This document shows, in pieces, positions 58,736 through 64,000 of a DNA stretch of 64,000 nt (positions within the stretch are counted from its first letter, which is position 1; each line of letters starts with the position of its first letter). Made by a program: the position numbers and the translations under genes. Under the pieces are notes generated by a model. The model was not told the DNA's origin and searched no databases. It saw only the letters and a program-made list of their open reading frames with translations. The stretch is from Rhodococcus sp. 4CII. Its GTDB lineage: Bacteria; Actinomycetota; Actinomycetes; Mycobacteriales; Mycobacteriaceae. The DNA is taken from positions 5,064,001-5,128,000 of the forward strand of contig NZ_JACCFE010000002.1 in the NCBI RefSeq assembly GCF_014256275.1. Reading direction: 5' to 3'.

Positions 58736-60546
58736 CAGGTCGCCTCTCCGGCCAGTTCGGTGTCTTCGGCGACTACGCCGAGGTATTCGCTGAGTACGCG
58801 CGGGTCGTGTTCGATCTCGGACGGCGGCCCGGCGGCAATCACGCGGCCCTGGGCCAGCACGACGATGGTGTCGGCCAGTGCGAGCACCAGCCGGAAGTTG
58901 TGCTCGACCAGCACGATCGTGCAGCCGGCGCGGCCGAGTCGCCGGATCAGGTCGGCGAGGCGCTCCACCTCGTCCTCGTCGAGACCGGACGCCACTTCGT
59001 CGAGCAGGAGCAGCCGGGGCCGGGCGACCACCGACCGTGCGACCTCGAGCAGCCTCCTCATCCCCAGCGGCAGAGAGGCAGCCGTCTCGTCGCGCAGATG
59101 CGCGAGCCCGACCGTGTCGAGCGCCCGTTCCGCCTCGGCGAGGTCGGCGGCACGGACCTTGCGGTAGCGGGGGAGGCGCAGAACCGTCGACAGCATCGAC
59201 ACCCGGTCGGTGCGGTACCGGCCCGAGGCGACGGCCTCGAGCACCGTGACGCCGTCCGGGATGTCGGGCGTCTGGAACGTTCGTGCCACACCCACTCCGG
59301 CGACCCGTTCCGGGGTCATGCCCTGGACTTCTCTGTCACCGACCAGGATTCGTCCGCTGTCGGGACGGTAGAAGCCGCAGATCATGTTCAGCATGGTGGT
59401 CTTGCCGGAGCCGTTGGGCCCGATCAGCGCGGTGACGCTCCCGGGTTCCGCCCGGAGGGAGGTGTCGTCGAGCGCCTGGTTGCCGCCGAACGCCTTCGAG
59501 ATGCCGTCGACGACGAGTGCCTGCCCCCACATCGGTTCCATCGCCGACCGATCAGTGTGTCCGGGGGCTCCACGGGCGGTCAGGCCGGCCTTCCGGTCGA
59601 GCCGTGCCGTGACCTGCTTCGCCGCCTTCGCCAGGCCGCCGCTGAGGAGGACGCCCCCGACGATGAGGAATCCGCCGTAGAAGACGAGGGCGTACTGCTG
59701 GAATTCGGAGGACTGGTTGGGGCCGAGTTGCATGATCGCCGCGCCGACCACCGCACCGTAGACGCTCGTCGCGCCGCCGAGGATGCACGCCGCCAAAACG
59801 GCTGTGGCGAAGGTGAATCCGAACGCCTCCGGTGAGACGTACATGTCGATGTTGGCGAACAGGGCACCGGCGAGCCCGGCGGGGAACGCACCGATCGCGT
59901 AGCCGAGAAGCTTCATCCGGAACACCGAGATGCCCACCGAGGAGGCCAGAACCGGGCTCTGCTTCAGTGTGCGGAACGCGATGCCGTGGCGGGAGACGAC
60001 GAGGTTGCGCACGGCCGCGAACCAGACGATGGCGACGAGGACGACGACCACGTAGAAGCGGTCCGCGTCGATCACGCCACCGAACAGCGTCGCCGGTTGG
60101 ATCCCGCTGAGACCGTTCCGGCCGCCGGTGACATTCCCGGAGACGGCGATGATGTCCGGGACGAGGAGGACGAGGAAGAACGACGTCATCGCCAGCGACC
60201 AACTGCCCAGCCGCAGCCCCGGGATGCCGGTGACGATGCCGACCGCCAGTGCCACGAGGCCCGAGGCAATCAACTGCACCACGATGTCGGTGTACCCCGC
60301 GATCGACAACAACCCGGCGGTGTACGCGCCGGCCGCATACATCGCGGCCTGGCCGAGTGCGAGTTCACCCGCATACCCCAGGCTGAGGTTGAGACCGCTG
60401 ACCACCAGCGCCAGGATGCAGGCGAGTTGCACCTGGCGGGACAGCGCGAAGTCGAGACCGAACTCCGGCAGGAACAGGACGACGAGCCCGATGGTGAGCG
60501 GGAAGAGCCAACCCGGAATCGAGCGAATCAGACGCCACACCAGCAT
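58735..60546 (-). CDS. Fused permease-ATPase of HAAT-type ABC transporter (LivM-LivG)
   Basis: A 603-residue fusion. Residues 1-320 are a LivM permease (about nine helices, EAA-like FRTLKQSPVLASSVGISVFRMKLLGYAIGAFPAGLAGAL). After a linker with KAAKQVTARLDRK the LivG ATPase starts near 345: Walker A GPNGSGKTTMLN, signature LPLGMRRLLEVARSV, Walker B LLLLDEVASGLDEDE. Two features are odd: the signature lacks the usual SGGQ, and Walker B has DEVASGL, both typical of LivG. Fusions of this kind recur in actinobacteria. Confidence 0.92.
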   Translation of the reverse strand: MLVWRLIRSIPGWLFPLTIGLVVLFLPEFGLDFALSRQVQLACILALVVSGLNLSLGYAGELALGQAAMYAAGAYTAGLLSIAGYTDIVVQLIASGLVALAVGIVTGIPGLRLGSWSLAMTSFFLVLLVPDIIAVSGNVTGGRNGLSGIQPATLFGGVIDADRFYVVVVLVAIVWFAAVRNLVVSRHGIAFRTLKQSPVLASSVGISVFRMKLLGYAIGAFPAGLAGALFANIDMYVSPEAFGFTFATAVLAACILGGATSVYGAVVGAAIMQLGPNQSSEFQQYALVFYGGFLIVGGVLLSGGLAKAAKQVTARLDRKAGLTARGAPGHTDRSAMEPMWGQALVVDGISKAFGGNQALDDTSLRAEPGSVTALIGPNGSGKTTMLNMICGFYRPDSGRILVGDREVQGMTPERVAGVGVARTFQTPDIPDGVTVLEAVASGRYRTDRVSMLSTVLRLPRYRKVRAADLAEAERALDTVGLAHLRDETAASLPLGMRRLLEVARSVVARPRLLLLDEVASGLDEDEVERLADLIRRLGRAGCTIVLVEHNFRLVLALADTIVVLAQGRVIAAGPPSEIEHDPRVLSEYLGVVAEDTELAGEAT

Positions 60547-60549
60547 TGT

Positions 60550-61407
60550 TCACACAACCCTTTCCCGGACCCTGCCGAACAAGCCGGCCGGTCGCACCAT
60601 GAGTATCGCGATCAGCACCACGAAGACCGCGATGTTGCTGTATTGGCTTCCCACTTCGAGCGCGGCGAACGATTCGACGAGCCCGACGGTGACACCGCCG
60701 ACCAGCGCGCCGGGCAGCGACCCGAATCCGCCGATCGCCAGGGCCACGAAGCCCTTGATGGCCAGCGCCGAACCCAGCGTGGCCACCGCGAAGGTCTTGG
60801 GACCGACGAAGAGCCCGAGGAACCCGGCGAGCGCACCCGAGAAGGCGAACGCGCCGAGCGCGAGCGCCCGCACGTTCACGCCGCGGAGCATGGCGGCTTC
60901 GCGGTCCTCGGAGATTCCCAGGAGCGCGAGACCGGTCATGGTCCGTTTACCGACGTAGCCGAGGACGATCACCGCGACGACGGCCAGGATCAGCAGCGCC
61001 ACCTCGACCGGGTAGGCGCGTCCGCCGAGAATCGTGATCGGATCGTTCGACCCGAAGAACGGAACGGTGAGTGGCTCGCTGCCCCAGATGAGCTGTGTCG
61101 CACCGTTGATCAACGTCGCCGCCCCGAGCGTGGTGACGAGCTGATTCTGGTGATCGCGTACCGGTCGGACCGCGATGATCTCTTCGAATCCGGCCAGGAT
61201 CGTGACCGTGACGGTCGCGATTACCGCGACGACGAGCACCGGCAACTCGAGGGTGACCAGTCCGGTGTAGGCGACGAAGGTTCCCACCATCATCAGCTGG
61301 GCCTGGGCGAAATTGAAGGTGTGGGACGAGATGAAGACGATGTTGTAGCCGATCGCCACGAGCGTGTAAACCGCGCCCAGGGCGAGACCCGACCAGACTA
61401 TGGTCAC
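60550..61407 (-). CDS. livH: Branched-chain amino acid-type ABC transporter permease (LivH)
   Basis: A 285-residue permease with eight helices. TFNFAQAQLMMVGTFVAY and the LivH EAA-like segment REAAMLRGVNVRALALGAFAFSGALAG... are diagnostic. GTG 61407 is chosen for AGGAG 8 nt upstream; a longer frame reaching 61884 runs inside the substrate-binding gene. It sits 3 bp from the fused permease. Confidence 0.93.
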   Translation of the reverse strand: MTIVWSGLALGAVYTLVAIGYNIVFISSHTFNFAQAQLMMVGTFVAYTGLVTLELPVLVVAVIATVTVTILAGFEEIIAVRPVRDHQNQLVTTLGAATLINGATQLIWGSEPLTVPFFGSNDPITILGGRAYPVEVALLILAVVAVIVLGYVGKRTMTGLALLGISEDREAAMLRGVNVRALALGAFAFSGALAGFLGLFVGPKTFAVATLGSALAIKGFVALAIGGFGSLPGALVGGVTVGLVESFAALEVGSQYSNIAVFVVLIAILMVRPAGLFGRVRERVV

Positions 61408-61430
61408 CGGAATCTCCTGTGGTCGAAGTG

Positions 61431-62645
61431 TCAGGCGCTCGGATTTCCGTACTGGCCGTTGAGGAGTGGGCTCGGCGGCACGAACTTGTACGCTTCGTCG
61501 CCCGGCTTCGACGCGTGCGATTCTGCCGTGAAGTGATAGGACGGGGAGAACGCGGTCTCTGCGCTGTCGAGAACGTCCTGGTTCTCGAGGGCTTCGGCGA
61601 GGGCTTCGGGATCGGACGAGTCGGACTTGTTCGCTGCGGCGGCGACGAGGGGCAGCGCGTCGTAGTTGTCGGCGAGGATCAACGTCGACGGGATGTCGCC
61701 CATCGCCTTCATGTTGTCGACCATCGTGTTGACCGCGGTGTCCCGGGCGTCGTAGACCGTGCTCGACATGACGTGCATGACGAGATTCGCCGTGGCAGGG
61801 GTGCCGAGCACACCGTCCGGTGCCGGCTTGGAGACGAGTGACGTTCCCGCGACCGACGTGTTTCCGATGAGCGGGATGTTCCAATCGAGTCGCTGAAGGC
61901 TGGTGAGCAGGTATCCGAGGGGTGCGCCGTAGGCATCGACGACCAGCGCCTGGGTGCCGCGGTTCTTCAGCGACTGCAGTTGCGCCGTCATGTCGAGCGC
62001 CGCGGAGTCGTATTCCTCGGAACCGGTGCCGGTGACGCCTGCACCGCTCAACGCGTCCTCCATCGCCTGCCCGAAGACCTCACCGTAGGCACTGCTGCTG
62101 TGGACGACACCGACGGACTGGTATCCCTTGCCCTTGATGTATCGCGCGATGGTCTCGGCGTTTTCGGCCGGTCCCGACGCCAGGTCGAAGTTCAGCGGGT
62201 ATTTCTCCGGGTTCGCCGAGTCCTCGGTCGGCCCGATGTTGAAGGACAGGATCTTGTTCTGCGCGAGTATGGGCAGCGTCGCGGTGGTGATGGTCGACGG
62301 GCCGGAGTTGAGGAAGAGGTCGGGCTTCTTGCCCGACGCGATCGCCTCCCGCAGTTTCGACACGGCGTTGGTGGCATCGCCCGCGTCGTCGACCACGGTG
62401 ATCTCCACCTGCCGCCCGCCGACGCCGCCGGCACGGTTGACCGCCTCCGCGCTCGCCTTCGCTGCGAGCACGGATGTCTGGGCATTCGCGGCGAGCGAGC
62501 CCTGCGCGCTGATGCCTCCGGTCACGAACACCCGGTACGGACCCCCGGCGGCGTCGGCTTCGGATGCGCCCGACCCGGCGCATCCGGTAACCGCAAGTGC
62601 CGTCACGGCGAGCGCCGCAGTGAGAGCCGAGGATCGAATTCGCAT
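61431..62645 (-). CDS. ABC transporter substrate-binding lipoprotein (LivJ-like)
   Basis: A 404-residue type I periplasmic-binding protein. The signal sequence ends with the lipobox AVTGCAG, Cys22 lipidated. The binding fold is marked by NRAGGVGGRQVEITVVDDAGDATNAVSKLREAI and YIKGKGYQSVGVVHSSSAYGEVFGQAM. No ligand is evident from sequence. First gene of the operon (binding protein-LivH-LivMG-LivF). AAAGGGG precedes the ATG. A 14-bp palindrome lies 26 bp upstream. Confidence 0.92.
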   Translation of the reverse strand: MRIRSSALTAALAVTALAVTGCAGSGASEADAAGGPYRVFVTGGISAQGSLAANAQTSVLAAKASAEAVNRAGGVGGRQVEITVVDDAGDATNAVSKLREAIASGKKPDLFLNSGPSTITTATLPILAQNKILSFNIGPTEDSANPEKYPLNFDLASGPAENAETIARYIKGKGYQSVGVVHSSSAYGEVFGQAMEDALSGAGVTGTGSEEYDSAALDMTAQLQSLKNRGTQALVVDAYGAPLGYLLTSLQRLDWNIPLIGNTSVAGTSLVSKPAPDGVLGTPATANLVMHVMSSTVYDARDTAVNTMVDNMKAMGDIPSTLILADNYDALPLVAAAANKSDSSDPEALAEALENQDVLDSAETAFSPSYHFTAESHASKPGDEAYKFVPPSPLLNGQYGNPSA

Positions 62646-62670
62646 GACCGCCCCTTTGACGTGAGAAAAG

Positions 62671-62684
62671 CAAGCAATTGCTTG
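62671..62684. promoter_or_regulatory. Palindrome CAAGCAATTGCTTG upstream of the Liv-type operon
   Basis: A perfect 14-bp palindrome in the 115-bp gap between the SDR and the substrate-binding gene. The CAAG...CTTG halves resemble TetR-family operators in lipid and acid catabolism. The likely binder is the KstR-like TetR at 57337, which is an inference. Confidence 0.5.
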
Positions 62685-62760
62685 GTGCGGCAAAAGGTAG
62701 CAGAACTAACGGTTGGTGTCCGTCGAATGTCCCGCTGGGTGGGCGAACTCGGTGGCCGGG

Positions 62761-63588
62761 TCAGCGGAACGACGGCCGGATCACCGGTTGTCGTCGTTCG
62801 AGGATGGTGGCGGTGTGTTGCCGGACCATGCTGTCGAGGTGGTCACCCTGCGGTGCGAGCCAGAAGTCGCCGCGGTCGATGCCCGCGAAGACCATCTCGG
62901 CGAAGGTGTCCGCGTCGAGTCCGTCGGTGGTCAGTAGTGCGCGCATCTGCGCGACCATCTGGTCGACGGCCGGATGGGAGACACCGCCGAACGGATTGTC
63001 GAAGACGGACGTGACGACGGGGCCCGGTGCGAGCACGCTCGCGGACACCGGGGCGCCGACCATGCTCAGTTCCATCTGCAGGCACTCGGTGATCGCGACG
63101 ACCGCGAATTTCGAAGCGCTGTACGGCGACATCATCGGACCGGGGGCGAATCCGCCGACGGAAGACGTGTTGACGACGCGACCGGTGCCGCCCTGCTCGA
63201 TCATCCGGGGAACGAACGCGCGGATCCCGTTGACGACACCCGTCACGTTGACGCCGAGAGCTGCGTCCCAGTCGGATTCGCCGAGTTGCCACAGGAATCC
63301 GGCCCGCATGATGCCCGCGTTGTTGAAGAGCAGGTCCACCCGCCCGAACGAGTCGAACGCGAGATCCGCCAGCGCGTCGACGGATCCGGCGTCCGCGACG
63401 TCGGTGATGCGGGTGCGCGCGGTCCCGCCGAGGTCGGCGGCCAGACGGTCCAGTGCGTCCCCGTCGATGTCGGACAGCACCAGTCGCATACCGCGAGCGT
63501 GTGCGTGCCGGGCGATTCCCGCCCCGATTCCCGAGGCTGCGCCGGTGACGACGACAACCCGATTCTCCTGTGTATCCGGTTCCGTCAC
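62761..63588 (-). CDS. SDR family oxidoreductase
   Basis: A 275-residue classical short-chain dehydrogenase. The cofactor motif is VVVVTGAASGIGAGIARH (TGxxxGxG), with DIDGD after strand 2 favouring NAD; NNAG, catalytic Ser in NTSSVGGFA, and YxxxK in YSASKFAVVA are intact. The substrate is unknown. It lies upstream of the Liv-type transporter on the same strand with a 115-bp gap, so it may belong to the same pathway but not the same transcript. Confidence 0.9.
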   Translation of the reverse strand: MTEPDTQENRVVVVTGAASGIGAGIARHAHARGMRLVLSDIDGDALDRLAADLGGTARTRITDVADAGSVDALADLAFDSFGRVDLLFNNAGIMRAGFLWQLGESDWDAALGVNVTGVVNGIRAFVPRMIEQGGTGRVVNTSSVGGFAPGPMMSPYSASKFAVVAITECLQMELSMVGAPVSASVLAPGPVVTSVFDNPFGGVSHPAVDQMVAQMRALLTTDGLDADTFAEMVFAGIDRGDFWLAPQGDHLDSMVRQHTATILERRQPVIRPSFR

Positions 63589-63650
63589 GGTTCGACCGTA
63601 GGACCGTCGCCGGGCGGTCCGGACGCCTGCTCTCTCTCAGCGGGAGGGAA

Positions 63651-64000
63651 TCACTTGCCGCGATGCCACAGCGGTTCGAGGTCCGGGCCCTCCTCGTCCT
63701 GCTGCACACCCCGGAAACGCACTGCGAAGACGATCCAGCCGATGGCGGCCATGAGCAGGAAGCTGACCAGCCGATAGACGACGATCGCGGACACCGCCTC
63801 GGAACCGGCCATGCCGCTGGCCGTCAGCGCGGGGACGAGCACGGCGTCCATGACACCGAGCCCTGCGGGCAGGAGCGGTATCGCCGAACGGGCGGCGTTG
63901 CCGGCCGCGTATGCGACGGCGAGCCCGGCAAATCCGGGATGAGCGCCGACGGCGTAGCACGCGAACGCGAGACACGACGCGTCGGCGACCCAGTTGAACA
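63651..64000 (-). CDS. Flippase-like (UPF0104/MprF-type) membrane protein, 3' part
   Basis: The frame is open to the edge of the window, so the N-terminal part is missing. The visible 116 codons carry NAARSAIPLLPAGLGVMDAVLVPALTASGM and VYRLVSFLLMAAIGWIVFAVRF. The PxGLGxxD/E and YRLxSF patterns belong to the lysylphosphatidylglycerol synthase/UPF0104 flippase-like domain family. Three or four helices are visible. The lipid substrate is unknown. Confidence 0.82.
   Translation of the reverse strand, partial: FNWVADASCLAFACYAVGAHPGFAGLAVAYAAGNAARSAIPLLPAGLGVMDAVLVPALTASGMAGSEAVSAIVVYRLVSFLLMAAIGWIVFAVRFRGVQQDEEGPDLEPLWHRGK

Noticed and set aside
1..64000. CRISPR arrays, insertion sequences, prophage genes
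   Set aside because: No regularly spaced repeats, transposase, integrase or phage structural motifs were found on either strand.

Overview
The window is a high-G+C actinobacterial chromosome segment, most likely from Rhodococcus (R. jostii/opacus type) or a close Nocardiaceae relative. This rests on protein content: mycothiol synthase, GlnR, an LmeA-type protein, DUF3073, a CydABCD block. It also rests on gene order, which from memory follows the Mycobacterium tuberculosis stretch around Rv0782-Rv0824c (ptrB, purS, purQ, pepC, purL, purF, purM, Rv0810c-Rv0814c, cysA2, thiX, Rv0817c, glnR, mshD, pst/phoY2, Rv0822c, dusB, desA1), with Rhodococcus-type insertions. No species can be fixed without a search.

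Layout. 1-9 kb: the end of an oligopeptidase B gene, a small secreted peptide, a CitA/CitB-type two-component pair divergent from a DctA dicarboxylate carrier, a glutathione-peroxidase-family enzyme, a DUF2334 protein, an MBL-fold protein, purS-purQ and a methyltransferase. 9-23 kb: malQ, a glycosyltransferase remnant, VOC protein, M18 aminopeptidase, purL, two membrane proteins, an SCP-type protein, a cyclopropane synthase homologue, purF and purM. The purine genes purSQ, purL, purF and purM encode FGAM synthase, the first committed enzyme and AIR synthase. 23-33 kb: DUF3073, asparaginase, MOSC and YgfZ genes facing pabC, then the cytochrome bd oxidase operon cydABDC. 33-41 kb: an unexplained micro-ORF plus folded RNA, an AbiEi-like remnant, a nitrobindin coupled to a tiny membrane protein, a secreted alpha/beta hydrolase, and a sulfur operon (DUF4395-cysA2-sseC2) preceded by a leaderless ORF ending in a run of cysteine codons; then thioredoxin/lmeA divergent from glnR-mshD. 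41-46 kb: pstSCAB and phoU, each with a PHO box. 46-55 kb: LCP protein, dusB, desA, MFS exporter, MmcQ-like and membrane proteins, zinc alcohol dehydrogenase, and a DUF4334 gene divergent from a TetR gene with two operators. 55-64 kb: four tRNA genes (Lys; Glu, Asp, Phe), two more TetR regulators, a branched-chain-amino-acid-type ABC transporter with a permease-ATPase fusion, an SDR and the 3' part of a flippase-like membrane protein.

Gene expression style: many starts lie 6-7 nt downstream of a TAnnnT -10 box, so leaderless transcripts are expected (VOC, SCP, ygfZ, pabC, two TetR genes, the polycysteine ORF). Many operons use 4-nt ATGA/GTGA stop-start overlaps. Several intergenic gaps carry long perfect hairpins, some of them repeated.

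The most interesting signals are the polycysteine attenuator ORF (37770-37856), the promoter/extended-SD/12-codon ORF/three-way-junction RNA unit at 32909-33137, the 32-residue membrane protein at 34402-34500, and the two PHO boxes with identical 27-nt spacing to their -10 boxes.
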